Made by a program: the position numbers and the translations under genes. A DNA stretch of 64,000 bases, taken from Rhizobacter sp. AJA081-3 (lineage in GTDB: Bacteria; Pseudomonadota; Gammaproteobacteria; Burkholderiales; Burkholderiaceae_C). Numbering within the stretch: the first letter of the stretch is position 1; each line of letters starts with the position of its first letter. Below, one piece after another: positions 43,339 through 54,301 of this stretch. The DNA lies in contig NZ_CP059067.1 of the NCBI RefSeq assembly GCF_017795745.1, forward strand, positions 1,302,001 to 1,366,000, given 5' to 3'. The notes below the pieces were generated by a model. The model saw only the letters and a list, made by a program, of their open reading frames with translations, was not told the origin of the DNA and ran no database searches.

Positions 43339-46300
43339 GACACCGCCACGAACTTGCCGGGTTGCTGCGGATGCGGCACGAACCATTGCGGCTTGCCGTC
43401 CGGGCCGCGGCCCAGTCGCGCGCCCGGCACCGGCGGCTTCGACGCATCGACGGCAGCCGGCATGTCGGCGCGGCGCGGCAGGAACTCGGCCTGCTGCAGC
43501 TCGGCGATGGACTCGCGGAAGGCCGACTTGATGACGGCGATGTCGGCCGCGCTGTGCGCCGTGGTCATGAAGCAGGGGAAGTTGTCGAGGATGTGCACAC
43601 CGCGGCTGCGCATCATCGCGAACAGCAGGTCCTGCAGCGGGTGGTCCTCGAGCCAGCTGACGCGCCACAGCGACGCAAAGTGGCGGATCTCCAGCGGCGC
43701 GCCGACCTCGCGGCAATAGGCGTTGAGCTCGTCCGCGAAGGCGCCGGTCAGGTCGTTCAGACCGGACTGCAGCGCAGGGCCCGCCTGCTTGAGGTGCAGC
43801 AGCGAGGCCTTGGCCGCGGCCAGCGCCAGCGGATGCCGCACGAAGGTGCCGGCGAAGTAGGTCACGCCCACGGTGGGCACCGAGTCGTCGCCGAACTGCC
43901 AGGCGCCGCCGTCCAGCGCGTCCATGAACTCGCGTTTGCCGGCCACCACGCCGATCGGGAAGCCGCCGCCCACCACCTTGCCGTAGCAGGCCAGGTCGGC
44001 GCGGATGTCGAACAGCGCCTGCACGCCGCCCGGGTGCGAGCGGAAGCCGGTGATGACCTCGTCGAAGATCAGGCAGCTGCCGGCCTTTGTGGTGATCTCG
44101 CGCAGTTCCTTGAGGAAGGCGACCGGGCGGAAGTCGGGGCGGCGGCTCTGCACCACCTCGACCAGCACGGCGGCGAGGTCGTCGGCGTTGCTGCGTATGA
44201 ACTCCAGCGCCTCGGGCGTGCCGTACTCGAGCACGCGCACGTCGCCGAACACGCCCGGCATGATGCCCGGCGCCGCCGGGATGCCTTTGCCGCCGCGGCC
44301 GGCGCGCACCAGCACTTCGTCGAAGGTGCCGTGATAGGAGCCGGTGAACAGCACCACCGTGTTGCGGCCCGTGACGGTGCGCGCCATGCGGATGGCCGCC
44401 ATCACCGCCTCGGAACCGGTATTGCAGAGGCCCGCGCGATCGAAGCCGGTGAACTCGCAGATCAGCTTTGCAACTTCGCCGGCCAGCGGATGCTGCGGGC
44501 CGATGTCGTAGCCATCATCGAGCTGCTTGCGCACCGCGTCGTTGATGAAGTCGGGCTGCCAGCCGAACAGGTTCATGCCAAAGCCGTTGAGTACGTCGAC
44601 GTACTCGTTGCCGTCCAGGTCCCACATGCGCGAGCCCTTGCTGCGTTCGATGACGAGCTGGTAGACGATCTCCTTGATCGTCGGGCGGAAGCCGTTGACG
44701 ACGCGCGGGTCGGCAAGGTGTGGCCGGTGCTCGACGGTGTAGGCCTTGCTCTTGGCGGTGCGCTCGATGTAGCGGCGCATGAAGGCATCGAGCCGGGCGC
44801 GCTGCCGGTCGGTGATGCTGCCCGGCTGGGTGTGGATGCGGGCGATGGCGCCGAAGGCCTTCTTGACGTCGTAGGTGATCGGCTTGGCCGGCTCGTCGGC
44901 CGCGGTGGCAGATTCGGCGGCGGGGGCGGGGGCAGCGACTTGCACCGTTGCCGCAGCCGTGGGTGCTGCGGTCGGGGCCGGCAGCGCAGCCATCGGCGCT
45001 GCGCCGGCAGCGCCCAGCAGCGCGAGCTGTTGCGACATCAGCTGCATCTGCTGCTGGATCAGTTGCTGGAGCATCGGGCTCGACGCATTCACCGGCTGCA
45101 TCGCCATCGACTGGAAGACCGGAGCGGCGGCCATCGCCGGCATCGCCGCGGCGGCTTGCGCGGCCACTGGTTGCGCGTCCAAGGGGGCCACGGCCGGAGC
45201 CGCTTCGGCGGGAAGCGTCTCGTCGAGGTACTGCGCCAGCGCGTCGAGGCTGCGCAGCTTCTCCATCAGCTGGCGGAAGGTGACCGCCACGCCGAACTGG
45301 CGCTTCACCTGCAGCGCCGCTTGCGTCAGCGTGAGCGAGTCCAGTCCGAGCTGCAGGAAGTCCATCGACGTGTCGGCCTGTGCGAGGTCGACGCCGGCAA
45401 CGTCCTCGAACACCGTTCGCAGGCGCGTCACGAGCTGCGGTCGGCGCGAGGCCGAAGGTGCAGCAACGGGATTGGAAGCCGGGGCAGAGGTGTTTGAAGT
45501 CATGGTGGCAGTGGCTGCGGGAGCAACAGGAATCGAAACGGGGGTGGCGTCGAGCCAGTGGCGCTTGCGCTCGAAGGCATAGCCGGGCAGAGGCACGCGC
45601 CGGCGCCGTGTGGCGGACGATGCGGCGAAGGGCAGCTCGCGGCCCAGCGTCCACAGCTCGCCCTGGGCGAGCGCGAAGCGGGTGAGTTCGGCCTCGGGCG
45701 ATTCGCCCAGGCTGGGCACGGCGGCGATGCTCTGCTGGCGGGCCAGCGCAGTGAGGGCGCCGCGCGGGCCGAGCTCGATGAAGATGCCCGGATGGCGTTC
45801 CTTCGCCGTGCGCAGCGCCGGCGCGAAACGCACCGGCTCGCGCAGCTGGCGGGCCCAGTACTGCGGGTCGCGGGCCTGCGCGTCGGTCAGCCAGGTGCCG
45901 GTCATGGTGGAGACGATCGGAATCGCCGGTGCGTTCAGGCGCGCCTGGCGCACCTCGCGCTCGAAGGGCTCGACCGCTGGCCCCATCTGCGCCGAATGGA
46001 AGGCGTGAGATGTGTGCAGCACGCGCACCGCGAGGCCTTGCGCTTCGAACGACGCAGCGCAGGCGTCGATGGCCTCGGCCGGGCCGGCCAGCACGCAGGC
46101 GTTCGGGCCGTTCTCGGCGGCCAGCGAGATCTGCGGTGGCAGCAGCGGCGCCAGTGCCTCGGCCCCGAGCCGCACCGACAGCATGCGGCCTGCGGGCAGC
46201 GCCTGCATCAGCGCGCCGCGGCGCGCGACCAGCCGGGCTGCGTCGGCCAGCGACATCACGCCGGCGACCACTGCCGCGGCGAACTCGCCGATGCTGTGGC

Positions 46301-49300
46301 CGAGCAACGCCGCCGGCTGCGCGCCGCGCGCCAGCCAGGCCTGCGCGAGCGCATATTCAAGGCAGAACAGCGCCGGCTGGGTGGTACCGGTGTGCGACAA
46401 ATCGTCCTCGCCATCGAACATGCGCGAGCGGATGTCAAAGCCCAGCCAGGGCTGCAGCGCGGCGGCGCAGGCGTCGAAGGCCTCGCGGAAGGCGGTGTCC
46501 TGCGCGTGCAGCTGGCGGCCCATGCCGGCGTACTGCGAGCCCTGGCCAGTGAACATCCATACCAGCGCCGGGCTGGAGCCGAGCGACTTGCCCGTGACAC
46601 GCTGTGCCCCATCGGCGCCGCGCAGTGCGGCCACGGCCTCGGCGATGGATTCGGCGCGAACGACCAGGCGCTCGGCAAAGCGGCTGCGGCCGGCGCGCAG
46701 CGTGTGCGCCACATCAGCGAGGTCGAGCTGCGGATTCGCTTCGAGATGGGCGGCGAGTTGTACCGCCATCGTGTCCAGCGCGCCGCGAGTGCGCGCCGAC
46801 AACTGCAGAAGTTCAGGCCCGTGGCCGCGCGGCAGCGGCACCGGCAGCGGCGCTTCTTCCATCACCACGTGCGCGTTGGTGCCGCCGATGCCGAAGGCGC
46901 TGACGCCGGCGCGGCGCGGCGCGTGGCCCCGCGGCCAGGCCGTCAGGCTGGTGTTGACGAAGAAGGGGCTGGACGCGAAGTCGATCGACGGATGCGGCGT
47001 GTCGTGGTGGATGCTCGGCGGCATCTGTTCGCGCGCCAGCGACAGCGCGGTCTTGATGACGCCGGCAGCACCGGCGGCGATGACCATGTGGCCGACGTTG
47101 CTCTTCAGCGAGCCGACGCGGCAGAAGCCGGTGTCGGCGGTGCTGCGGCGGAAGGCGCGGGTCAGGCCCTCGATCTCGATCGGGTCGCCCATCGGTGTGG
47201 CGGTGCCATGCGTCTCGACATAGGAGACGCTGCGCGCGTCGATGCCGGCGTCCTGCTGCGCGGCGGCGATCACGGCGGCCTGGCCGACCGAACTCACCGC
47301 GGTGAAGCTGGCCTTGTCGCGGCCGTCGTTGTTGACGGCGACGCCGCGGATCAACGCGTAGACGGTGTCGCCGTCGGCCTGCGCATCGCTCAGCCGTTTG
47401 AGCACCACGACGGCGGAGCCGTCGCTGAACACCGTGCCGGCGGCCTGCGCGTCGAAACTGCGCGTGCGCGCATCGGGCGACAGGATCGAGCCTTCCTGGT
47501 GCAGGTAGCCGCTCTTCGGCGGGCAGTGAATGGAGCTGCCACCGGCCAGCGCCATGCCGCACTGGCCGGCGCGCAGGCTGAGCACCGCCTGCGCGATGGC
47601 CACCAGCGAAGTCGAACAGGCGGTGTTCATGCTGACCGCCGGGCCGGTCAGGTCGAGCCGGTTGGCGACGCGCGTGGCGATGTAGTCCTTCTCGTTGGCC
47701 AGCATGGCCTGGAACTCGCCGAAGGCCTCCACGCGCTGCGGATGGGACGACAGGTGCCGTTGGAAGTAGGTGGCGTTGTGCATGCCGGCGAACACACCGA
47801 CCGGCACGCTGCTGCCATCGGGTGCGTGGCCGGCGTGCTCCAGCGCGTGCCAGCACAGCTCGAGGAAGACGCGCTGCTGCGGGTCCATCAGCTCGGCTTC
47901 GCGCGGCGGGATGCCGAAGAAGGCGGCGTCGAACAGTTCCACGCCATCGACGACGCCGCGCGCCTTCACGTAGAGCGGATCGGACGTCAGCGCGGCGGGC
48001 AAGCTGGGGTCGAGCTCCTCGACGCTGAAGTGGCGGATGCTGTCGCGGCCGTGGCACAGGTTGTCCCAGAACTGCTCGACGTCGGCCGCGCCGGGGAAGC
48101 GGCCGGCCATGCCGATGATGGCGATCGGCTCGTCCACGCGGGACGGGTCGACGCGGCGTGCAACGCGGCGTGCTTCACCGGACGCGTCGCCACCCGTTCC
48201 GGCGATTTCGCGGGCCAGCGCGGCCGGCGTGGGCAGGCGCAGGAACGCGGTGGTCGACAGCGCGCCCGTGCCGTTGCGCTTGAGCGCAGCGAGCACCTTC
48301 AGCACGAGCAGCGAGTTGCCGCCGAGCTCGAAGAAGTTGTCGTCGCGGCCGACTGTGTCGATCTTCAGCACCGCGCCGAAAGCGGCGCAGATCGCCTGCT
48401 CGATCGCGCCTTCCGGAGCCTCGAAGGGCGTGCCCAGGTCCGGGCGGCCGGCAGGGGCGGCGGGCAGGGCACGCCGGTCCAGCTTTCCATTCAGCGTGAT
48501 CGGCAGCGCGTCCAGCCACACCCAGGTGTTGGGCACCATGAATTCGGGCAGGCGCGCACCGAGGTGGGTGCGCAGATCGGCGGCCGTCGGCGCGCTGCCG
48601 GCCGGCACGATGTAGCCGACGAGCCGGGCCGCATTGCCGTTCTCGGCAGGTGCGGCCACGGCACAGGACTTCACCTGCGGGTGGGTGGCCAGCGCGGCTT
48701 CGATCTCGCCCAGCTCGATGCGGAAACCGCGGATCTTGACCTGTGCGTCGGCGCGGCCGACGAACTCGATGCGGCCGTCAAGCAGGAAGCGCACACGGTC
48801 GCCGGTGCGGTAGAGGCGATCGCCCGCGGCACCGAAGGGATCGGGCACGAATCGCTCGGCGGTCAGCGCTTCGCGCTTGAGGTAGCCCCGGGCGAGACCC
48901 GGCCCGCCGACGAACAGCTCGCCGACCAGTCCGGCAGGCAGCGGCTGCAGGCTCGGGCTCAGCACATAGGCCAGCGTGTCGTTGATCGGCCTGCCGATCG
49001 GCACCGAGCGCGCGTCCGCGGGCAGGTCGTGCGGGATCGTGCAGGTGGTCGTGAAGGTCGTGCACTCGGTCGGGCCGTAGCCGTTGATCAGCGTGAGGCC
49101 GGGCAGGGCCTGCAAGGCGCGACGCACGTGTGCGACCGACAGTGCCTCGCCGCCGATGAGCAGCTGGCGCAGGCCGGCCAGGTGCGAAGGATCGTCGTCG
49201 ACCACGGCGTTGAACAGTGCGGCGGTCAGCCAGGCGGTCGTCACCTCGCCGTCGCGGATGCTGCGCGCGAGGCCGGCGGCGGTGGGCAGGGCCTCGTCGT

Positions 49301-50492
49301 GCAGCACGCAGCGGCCGCCGTTGAGCAACGGGCCCCAGACTTCCAGAGTCGACGCGTCGAAGCCCAGCGGCGCGGCGTGCAGCATGGCCCGGCCCGGCAG
49401 GTCGACGTAGCGCGCGTCGACGACCAGGCGCAGTATCGAGCGGTGCCGGATCTCGATGCCCTTGGGCGTGCCGGTCGAGCCGGATGTGTACATCACGTAA
49501 GCGACGCTGTCGCCGTCGGCCTGCGCAGGGCGCAGTGTCTCTGCCGGACCCGACTGCAGGTCTTCGATCGCCAGCACCGACAGGCCCGCGGGCAGCAGCG
49601 CGCGCTGCGCGCTCGACCCGATCGCCACGCGCACGTCGGCATCTGCGACCGTGAAGGCCAGCCGCTCGGCGGGATGGTGCGTGTCCAGCGGCACGTAGGC
49701 TGCGCCGACCTTCAGGATGCCGAGCAGGGCGACGATGCCGTCGATCGAGCGCTCGAGCGCCACGCCGACGCGCTCGCCGGCCTGCACGCCGGCAGCTTGG
49801 AGCTGCGCCCCCAGGCGCGTCGAAGCGGCATCGAGCGCGTGATAGCTCAGCCGCTGCGCGCCGAGCTGCAGCGCGGTGGCGTCGCCGTGCCCTTGCACCA
49901 CCCGGGCGAACAGGCCATGCACCGTGAGTGCGGTTTCGCGCGGCTGCAGCGGCGGGTTCCAGTCGACGAACTGGCGCTGCTGCTCGTCGGCCGGCAAGTT
50001 GTCGATCTCGGCCAGGCGTGCCTGCGGCCGCTCGGCGAACTGGCGTGCCACATGCACGACGCAGGCGAGCACGGCCTCGGCCTGCGCGCGGTCGAGCCGT
50101 CGGGCATCGAAGTCGAGCTGGAACTCTGCACCATCGGGCGTGACCCGCCGGATCTCGATCAGCGTGTCGGTCGCATCGTCGGGGAGCTGGCGGCGCTGCG
50201 CGTCGATGTGGGCGATCCACTGCGTCGCGTCCAGCGTCGCATCGGCCGTGGACGGATGCGTCCCGAGCCAGCGGCCCGAGACCAGGTGCCAGGCAGCGGC
50301 GGCCATGGATTCCGGCATCCAGCCGGCCTGGCGAGACGTCTCGTTCATCTGCGCCACCAAGCGAGGTTCCAGCGCAACAGCCACCTGATCGCGGGGGGCG
50401 TCGTCGCGGGCCGGCTGCGGTGGCACGAAAAGGTCGGCCACGGTCAGCGAAGGCGCGTCGAGCTCCACGGGGGAGAGTGGCTTCGTCTGCAT
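43335..50492 (-). CDS. Hybrid NRPS-PKS with aminotransferase (A-PCP-KS-AT-ACP-AMT)
   Basis: A 2385-residue enzyme. Residues 1-160 look like the C-terminal remnant of a condensation domain without HHxxxDG. The A domain spans about 165-690 ([11 protein letters not shown] near 335); PCP has GGNSLL near 722. KS has NTACSTS near 957-963, with the His residues in ETHGTA and KSNVGH. AT has GHSIGEF near 1398 and HAFHS, the malonyl-CoA type. ACP has LGLDSL near 1718. A Pro/Ala/Gln-rich linker follows, then a PLP aminotransferase of the glutamate-semialdehyde type from 1880 with the lysine of [10 protein letters not shown] near 2171. No ketoreductase is seen. The A pocket reads D-A-L-W-L-G-G-T-F, near valine-type codes. 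Start 50492 (MQTKPLS) is chosen over 50591; neither has a strong Shine-Dalgarno. Confidence 0.92.
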   Translation of the reverse strand: MQTKPLSPVELDAPSLTVADLFVPPQPARDDAPRDQVAVALEPRLVAQMNETSRQAGWMPESMAAAAWHLVSGRWLGTHPSTADATLDATQWIAHIDAQRRQLPDDATDTLIEIRRVTPDGAEFQLDFDARRLDRAQAEAVLACVVHVARQFAERPQARLAEIDNLPADEQQRQFVDWNPPLQPRETALTVHGLFARVVQGHGDATALQLGAQRLSYHALDAASTRLGAQLQAAGVQAGERVGVALERSIDGIVALLGILKVGAAYVPLDTHHPAERLAFTVADADVRVAIGSSAQRALLPAGLSVLAIEDLQSGPAETLRPAQADGDSVAYVMYTSGSTGTPKGIEIRHRSILRLVVDARYVDLPGRAMLHAAPLGFDASTLEVWGPLLNGGRCVLHDEALPTAAGLARSIRDGEVTTAWLTAALFNAVVDDDPSHLAGLRQLLIGGEALSVAHVRRALQALPGLTLINGYGPTECTTFTTTCTIPHDLPADARSVPIGRPINDTLAYVLSPSLQPLPAGLVGELFVGGPGLARGYLKREALTAERFVPDPFGAAGDRLYRTGDRVRFLLDGRIEFVGRADAQVKIRGFRIELGEIEAALATHPQVKSCAVAAPAENGNAARLVGYIVPAGSAPTAADLRTHLGARLPEFMVPNTWVWLDALPITLNGKLDRRALPAAPAGRPDLGTPFEAPEGAIEQAICAAFGAVLKIDTVGRDDNFFELGGNSLLVLKVLAALKRNGTGALSTTAFLRLPTPAALAREIAGTGGDASGEARRVARRVDPSRVDEPIAIIGMAGRFPGAADVEQFWDNLCHGRDSIRHFSVEELDPSLPAALTSDPLYVKARGVVDGVELFDAAFFGIPPREAELMDPQQRVFLELCWHALEHAGHAPDGSSVPVGVFAGMHNATYFQRHLSSHPQRVEAFGEFQAMLANEKDYIATRVANRLDLTGPAVSMNTACSTSLVAIAQAVLSLRAGQCGMALAGGSSIHCPPKSGYLHQEGSILSPDARTRSFDAQAAGTVFSDGSAVVVLKRLSDAQADGDTVYALIRGVAVNNDGRDKASFTAVSSVGQAAVIAAAQQDAGIDARSVSYVETHGTATPMGDPIEIEGLTRAFRRSTADTGFCRVGSLKSNVGHMVIAAGAAGVIKTALSLAREQMPPSIHHDTPHPSIDFASSPFFVNTSLTAWPRGHAPRRAGVSAFGIGGTNAHVVMEEAPLPVPLPRGHGPELLQLSARTRGALDTMAVQLAAHLEANPQLDLADVAHTLRAGRSRFAERLVVRAESIAEAVAALRGADGAQRVTGKSLGSSPALVWMFTGQGSQYAGMGRQLHAQDTAFREAFDACAAALQPWLGFDIRSRMFDGEDDLSHTGTTQPALFCLEYALAQAWLARGAQPAALLGHSIGEFAAAVVAGVMSLADAARLVARRGALMQALPAGRMLSVRLGAEALAPLLPPQISLAAENGPNACVLAGPAEAIDACAASFEAQGLAVRVLHTSHAFHSAQMGPAVEPFEREVRQARLNAPAIPIVSTMTGTWLTDAQARDPQYWARQLREPVRFAPALRTAKERHPGIFIELGPRGALTALARQQSIAAVPSLGESPEAELTRFALAQGELWTLGRELPFAASSATRRRRVPLPGYAFERKRHWLDATPVSIPVAPAATATMTSNTSAPASNPVAAPSASRRPQLVTRLRTVFEDVAGVDLAQADTSMDFLQLGLDSLTLTQAALQVKRQFGVAVTFRQLMEKLRSLDALAQYLDETLPAEAAPAVAPLDAQPVAAQAAAAMPAMAAAPVFQSMAMQPVNASSPMLQQLIQQQMQLMSQQLALLGAAGAAPMAALPAPTAAPTAAATVQVAAPAPAAESATAADEPAKPITYDVKKAFGAIARIHTQPGSITDRQRARLDAFMRRYIERTAKSKAYTVEHRPHLADPRVVNGFRPTIKEIVYQLVIERSKGSRMWDLDGNEYVDVLNGFGMNLFGWQPDFINDAVRKQLDDGYDIGPQHPLAGEVAKLICEFTGFDRAGLCNTGSEAVMAAIRMARTVTGRNTVVLFTGSYHGTFDEVLVRAGRGGKGIPAAPGIMPGVFGDVRVLEYGTPEALEFIRSNADDLAAVLVEVVQSRRPDFRPVAFLKELREITTKAGSCLIFDEVITGFRSHPGGVQALFDIRADLACYGKVVGGGFPIGVVAGKREFMDALDGGAWQFGDDSVPTVGVTYFAGTFVRHPLALAAAKASLLHLKQAGPALQSGLNDLTGAFADELNAYCREVGAPLEIRHFASLWRVSWLEDHPLQDLLFAMMRSRGVHILDNFPCFMTTAHSAADIAVIKSAFRESIAELQQAEFLPRRADMPAAVDASKPPVPGARLGRGPDGKPQWFVPHPQQPGKFVAVS

Positions 50493-50723
50493 GCGGGATT
50501 CGCCAGTGAAGGTCCTGTTCGTCCAGGAGGACCGCGCAGCGGTGCGTTGCGCTCGCAAACGGGTTTCTGGACGAGGGTGCGAAACCCGCACGACCTGTGA
50601 GCCGGTGCCGGTGGCCCGACCTTCTGAGGGTGAGGGTCATTATCGTGGGCGAGTGCTTGCTGCGGACCCCTAAGACGGGTGGATCAAGCCCCGCAAAGCG
50701 ATGCGCATACTGCGAGTGTGCAA
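50493..50723. promoter_or_regulatory. Divergent intergenic region of the synthetase locus
   Basis: A 231-base gap between the minus-strand hybrid synthetase and the plus-strand SGNH hydrolase. It likely holds both promoters. A GATAAT-like -10 on the minus strand is at 50639-50644, but no convincing -35 partner was found. No operator palindrome was recognised. Confidence 0.4.
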
Positions 50724-51830
50724 ATGTCGACATTACTCAGAGGGCTGCTCACAACGACGTGGACTGTGTCTGCACTCGGCGTGGCCGCGCTCGTGTTCTT
50801 CGCCGACGGATTTCAGTTCGCCGGGCCCGATGGTTTGCAGACGCGCCCCGAGTCGGCCGCGCCGCTGGCTGTGCTCGGAGACTCGGACAGCCACTCGTAC
50901 CAGGACAAGGTCTCCTTCCCCGCAGGCAGTGGCAAGCGCGGCGGGGCGTACCGCGCCACCACGCTGCAATGGACCGAGGTGCTCGCGCGCCTGAGGCCCC
51001 AGGAACTCGACCAGGGTGAGTGGGGTGTGTGGGGCGTGCACCGGGTCGTGGCGCGGGTGCAGGATTGGGTGGGCCTGCAGAACCGGGCGCCTCGCAAGGA
51101 GGACTACCAGTACAACTTCGCCATCTCCGGGGCGGGCTGCGAAACGCTCACCACGGGCGGCGGCCGCCAGGTGCAGCGCTTGCTGTCGCTGATGGACCGC
51201 GAGCCGGCACGCTGGCGCGATGGCGTGGTCGTGCTGCGCATCGGTGCCAACAGCTTCGGCATGGACGACGGACTCGATCAGTTCGCCCGCGATCCGATGG
51301 GTGCCGGCATCCAGGGCGAAGTGGCGAAGTGCCTGTCGCAGGTGCGAACGGCCATCGCGCTCGTGCACGCGAAGCACCCGCAGACGCGTTTCGTGCTGGT
51401 GGGCATTTTCGACAACACCCACTGGCCGCGCTACTTCGACCGCTGGCAGTCGCCGCAGGCGCTGGCGAATGTGGCTCGCGGCCTGGATGTTTACGACAAG
51501 GCGCTGCAGCGCATGGCCGCCGTTGACCCGCGCATCGCCTTCCTCGACGATCGTGCCTGGTTCGCTGCGCGCTGGGGGACCCGCGACGCGCAGGGCCGGC
51601 CCGCGTATCGGCCGGTTGTTCTGCCCTCGGGCCTGACGGTGCACAACACGATCGGCGACGAGCCGCAGCACGCGGTCATCGCCGACGGGCATGCCGGGCT
51701 GGTGTGGAACGTGCTGTGGGCCCAGTCCTTGGTCGAATTGCTGAACCAGCGCCTTGGCTTGAAGATCACCCCGATCGGCGACGCCGAGGCCTCGCGTCTC
51801 GTCGACTCGCTGCTCGCCTCGAATCGTTGA
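50724..51830 (+). CDS. SGNH/GDSL-type hydrolase with N-terminal membrane anchor
   Basis: A 368-residue protein. Residues 8-27 form a hydrophobic anchor or signal segment. The catalytic serine block is GDSDSHSY (S54), a GAN block III is in RIGANSFG, and the Asp-His pair is D321-G-H323 in the block V position. It probably acts in the periplasm as an esterase or O-acyl hydrolase. The start ATG at 50724 is preferred; GTG alternatives at 50679 and 50718 are possible. It is divergent from the hybrid synthetase and followed after 11 bases by a methyltransferase-like gene. A role in maturing or releasing the product, or in polysaccharide modification, is inference. Confidence 0.8.
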   Translation: MSTLLRGLLTTTWTVSALGVAALVFFADGFQFAGPDGLQTRPESAAPLAVLGDSDSHSYQDKVSFPAGSGKRGGAYRATTLQWTEVLARLRPQELDQGEWGVWGVHRVVARVQDWVGLQNRAPRKEDYQYNFAISGAGCETLTTGGGRQVQRLLSLMDREPARWRDGVVVLRIGANSFGMDDGLDQFARDPMGAGIQGEVAKCLSQVRTAIALVHAKHPQTRFVLVGIFDNTHWPRYFDRWQSPQALANVARGLDVYDKALQRMAAVDPRIAFLDDRAWFAARWGTRDAQGRPAYRPVVLPSGLTVHNTIGDEPQHAVIADGHAGLVWNVLWAQSLVELLNQRLGLKITPIGDAEASRLVDSLLASNR

Positions 51831-51841
51831 ATGGAGCTGGA

Positions 51842-52657
51842 ATGGGTCCCTTTGGATTGATGCACGGCCTGGTGGATGCGCTCAAGGTGGCGCCCGGTGT
51901 GCTGCAACTGCGTCGCGCCTCGGCCGAACGCAACTTCGCGAACAACTTGCGCTCGAACCTGTTCCGCGGCGTATTCGACACGGCACAGGCGGCCCTGGCC
52001 AGCGCGCCGCCGACCCGGCCGCTGAGCTACGACAACGAAGGCTCGGCCAACCTGTACCTCGAGCGCCTGCAGATCGACGACTACGACTACCCTTCAATGT
52101 TCTGGTTGAAGCAATCGTTCGACGAGGGCATGACGAGCCTGGTGGATGTCGGCGGCAGCATCGGCATCAAGTACTTCGCCTTTGGCGAGCTGATGAGCTA
52201 TCCATCGAACCTGCTCTGGCGCGTCATCGACATGCCGGCGGTGGCCGAGCGCGGGCGGCAGTTCGCCGCGAGCCGCGGCGCTCCCGCGGCACTTCAGTTC
52301 TCCGGCGACATCGCCGACGCCGACGGGGTGGACATCATCTACGCCTCGGGCGTGCTGCAGTACCTTCCGCAGACACTCGCGGAGATCGTCGCGGGGCTGA
52401 CGCGCAAGCCGCGCCGCATCATCGTGAACACCGCGGCGATCCATCCGAGCAAGAGCTTCTTCACCCTCAACAGCATCGGAACGGCGTTCTGTGCCTACCG
52501 CGTGCAGTCGCGCGATGAATTCGTCGCTGGCGTCATCGCCCAGGGCTACACGCTGCGGCACGAGTGGCGCAACATCGGCAAGCCGCTGCGCCTGCCCTTC
52601 GAGCCCGGCCACAGCCTCGAGGACTACGCTGGCTTCTGCTTCGACGTGGTGTCCTGA
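51842..52657 (+). CDS. TIGR04325-type putative methyltransferase
   Basis: A 271-residue protein with a Rossmann-type SAM-binding pattern (SLVDVGGSIGIKYFAFG near residues 100-116) and the overall pattern of the TIGR04325 family, often found in polysaccharide and natural-product loci. GGAG at 51833-51836 sets the ATG at 51842; an upstream in-frame ATG at 51704 lies inside the hydrolase gene and is rejected. It forms a two-gene operon with the SGNH hydrolase. Its last 34 bases overlap the convergent hydrolase gene. The acceptor is unknown. Confidence 0.8.
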   Translation: MGPFGLMHGLVDALKVAPGVLQLRRASAERNFANNLRSNLFRGVFDTAQAALASAPPTRPLSYDNEGSANLYLERLQIDDYDYPSMFWLKQSFDEGMTSLVDVGGSIGIKYFAFGELMSYPSNLLWRVIDMPAVAERGRQFAASRGAPAALQFSGDIADADGVDIIYASGVLQYLPQTLAEIVAGLTRKPRRIIVNTAAIHPSKSFFTLNSIGTAFCAYRVQSRDEFVAGVIAQGYTLRHEWRNIGKPLRLPFEPGHSLEDYAGFCFDVVS

Positions 52658-53505
52658 GCGCCGAAGACCTCGCCGGCCCAGCCGGCGATGGCGTCGATGA
52701 CACGGCGCTGGGCCGACAGCGTGCTCAGCGTGTGGTCGATGTCGGGCAGGAAGTCGCAGCGCACGCGCGCGGCGAACGGCCGGTCGCCGAACACGTCATG
52801 GAACTGCTTCGCGTAGCTGTACCGCCACAGCATGCCGCCGGAGTGCATCAGGAACATGCGGCCACCGCGCCGGTCCAGCGTGTCGAGCATCGCGGCAAAG
52901 TCTTCGAGCGGCGGGGTGCTCTGGCCGTAGTCGATCTCCAGCGGCTCGCCGCCGTCGACAGCCGGCGCTGGCCGCGACAAGCGTGCCGCCAGCGATCTCA
53001 GAGGCCAGGCCGCCCAGGCGCGCAACGTGGCTGCAGGATCACGCCGCCACTGCAGCAGGTAACGCTCCAGGCGCGACCGGCGGCCCGGGTAGGCGTAGCC
53101 GTCGAGCATCCACAGGCCGACCACGCGCTCGTCTTCCTGCGCCACCGCCAGACCGCGGTGCGCGCCCGAGCAGATTCCGGCGATCACGAACCGCTTCAGC
53201 CCAGTGGTGCGCTCGAGGTGATCCATCGCCGCGCGCAGGTCGGCGACGATCTGCCGCTCGAAGGGCTGCGCCTGTGGCGCGTTGTCGCTGTCGCCCTGGC
53301 CGGCGAGGTCGAAGCGCAGGCTCGGCCAACCTTGTGACGCGAGCTGCCGCGCCAGCTTGACGTTGAAGCGGTGTGGCCCGATGCGGTGGATCACGCCCGC
53401 ATTGAGCATCAGGAAGCCGACGTCGCGCTGGCCGAGTTCGTCGGGCAGCGCCAGGGTGCCCGACAGATGCTTGGCCGGACCGAAGCTGACGGCGATCTCA
53501 TTCAT
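52624..53505 (-). CDS. Alpha/beta hydrolase, exosortase-A-associated hydrolase-1 type
   Basis: A 293-residue alpha/beta hydrolase. The nucleophile elbow reads G110-I-C112-S-G114, so the nucleophile position is Cys, not Ser, as in dienelactone hydrolase and in the hydrolase-1 family of exosortase-A loci. A late Asp-His pair (DIDHT) can complete a triad. It starts at 53505, overlapping the stop of the upstream hydrolase by 8 bases (ATGAATGA), so the two are coupled. Its 3' end overlaps the methyltransferase gene by 34 bases. The substrate is unknown; with no thioesterase domain in the synthetases, it is a candidate releasing or editing enzyme (inference). Confidence 0.82.
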   Translation of the reverse strand: MNEIAVSFGPAKHLSGTLALPDELGQRDVGFLMLNAGVIHRIGPHRFNVKLARQLASQGWPSLRFDLAGQGDSDNAPQAQPFERQIVADLRAAMDHLERTTGLKRFVIAGICSGAHRGLAVAQEDERVVGLWMLDGYAYPGRRSRLERYLLQWRRDPAATLRAWAAWPLRSLAARLSRPAPAVDGGEPLEIDYGQSTPPLEDFAAMLDTLDRRGGRMFLMHSGGMLWRYSYAKQFHDVFGDRPFAARVRCDFLPDIDHTLSTLSAQRRVIDAIAGWAGEVFGAQDTTSKQKPA

Positions 53506-54301
53506 CGGCGGCCGCCCCGATGTGTGTGGCAAGCATCTCGAGCACTGGCGCCGGGACCAGGGCGGTGCTCAGGGCTTCTTCCGAAGACCAGTCGAACACG
53601 TGCGAGAACTCGTCGACGTGGGTCTGCAGCCCCGCACGGGAAAGGCCCTGCGCGAGCGCAGCGCCGGCGGCGTGATGGGGCGGCAGTACCAGGGTGAGCT
53701 GCTTCGCCTTCGCCGCTTCGAGGTCGGCCGGAGCGAGCTGGCCGAGCTGATCGAGCAGGGCCGCGCCCACGCCGAAGCCCAGCGCTTCGTCGACGATGGC
53801 CGGCTTCACCGCGCTCGTGCGCAGCGCGCCCGCCTCGGCCATGGCGCGGCCATGGGCCGCATTGAGTTCACCGAGGTATTGGTGTCCATCGACCACCGGC
53901 TCCCACAGGATCAATCGATCGACCGGTGAGGGCAGCTGGCTCGAGGCCAGTGCCGCGATCGTCGCACCCAGGCGTGCGCCGAGCCAGATGACGCGAGTGG
54001 CACGGCTGCGGCGCAGGAGTTCGTTGTGGGCGAGCAGCACATCGTCGCGCCAGCCGTGAAGCTCGCCGTCTTCGTCCTCGCCGGCGGATTCGCCCACGCC
54101 GAAGTAGTCGAAGCGCAACACACCGATGCCGCCGCTGGCCAGCCGGTCGCTGAGCACGCGCAGCATGCGGTGGAAACGAACCGCCTCCTGGCCGAGCGGG
54201 TTGCACACGAGCACGCCGACGCCCTTCGTGCGGGCGGGTGCCGCCGGGTGGAAGACACCGTACAGCTGCCTTGCCGCCGGGCCGAAACGGAACGGATTCA
54301 T
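53498..54301 (-). CDS. Alpha/beta hydrolase-like protein, hydrolase-2 type (no Ser/Cys nucleophile)
   Basis: A 267-residue alpha/beta-fold protein. The elbow that normally carries the nucleophile reads G108-A-R110-L-G112, with Arg in the nucleophile place, a feature of the exosortase-A-associated hydrolase-2 group. So it may be a non-catalytic partner of the next gene, to which it is coupled by an 8-base overlap. The first ATG of the frame at 54301 is used. The gap to divergent lgt is 230 bases. Pairs of this kind usually lie beside exosortase or exopolysaccharide genes; here they lie beside the synthetase locus. Confidence 0.78.
   Translation of the reverse strand: MNPFRFGPAARQLYGVFHPAAPARTKGVGVLVCNPLGQEAVRFHRMLRVLSDRLASGGIGVLRFDYFGVGESAGEDEDGELHGWRDDVLLAHNELLRRSRATRVIWLGARLGATIAALASSQLPSPVDRLILWEPVVDGHQYLGELNAAHGRAMAEAGALRTSAVKPAIVDEALGFGVGAALLDQLGQLAPADLEAAKAKQLTLVLPPHHAAGAALAQGLSRAGLQTHVDEFSHVFDWSSEEALSTALVPAPVLEMLATHIGAAADE

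Noticed and set aside
45558-50600. A 1680-codon plus-strand open frame opposite the hybrid synthetase
   Set aside because: The composition is typical of antisense frames in GC-rich DNA (Arg, Gly, Gln, Ala) and the opposite strand carries clear A, KS and AT motifs.
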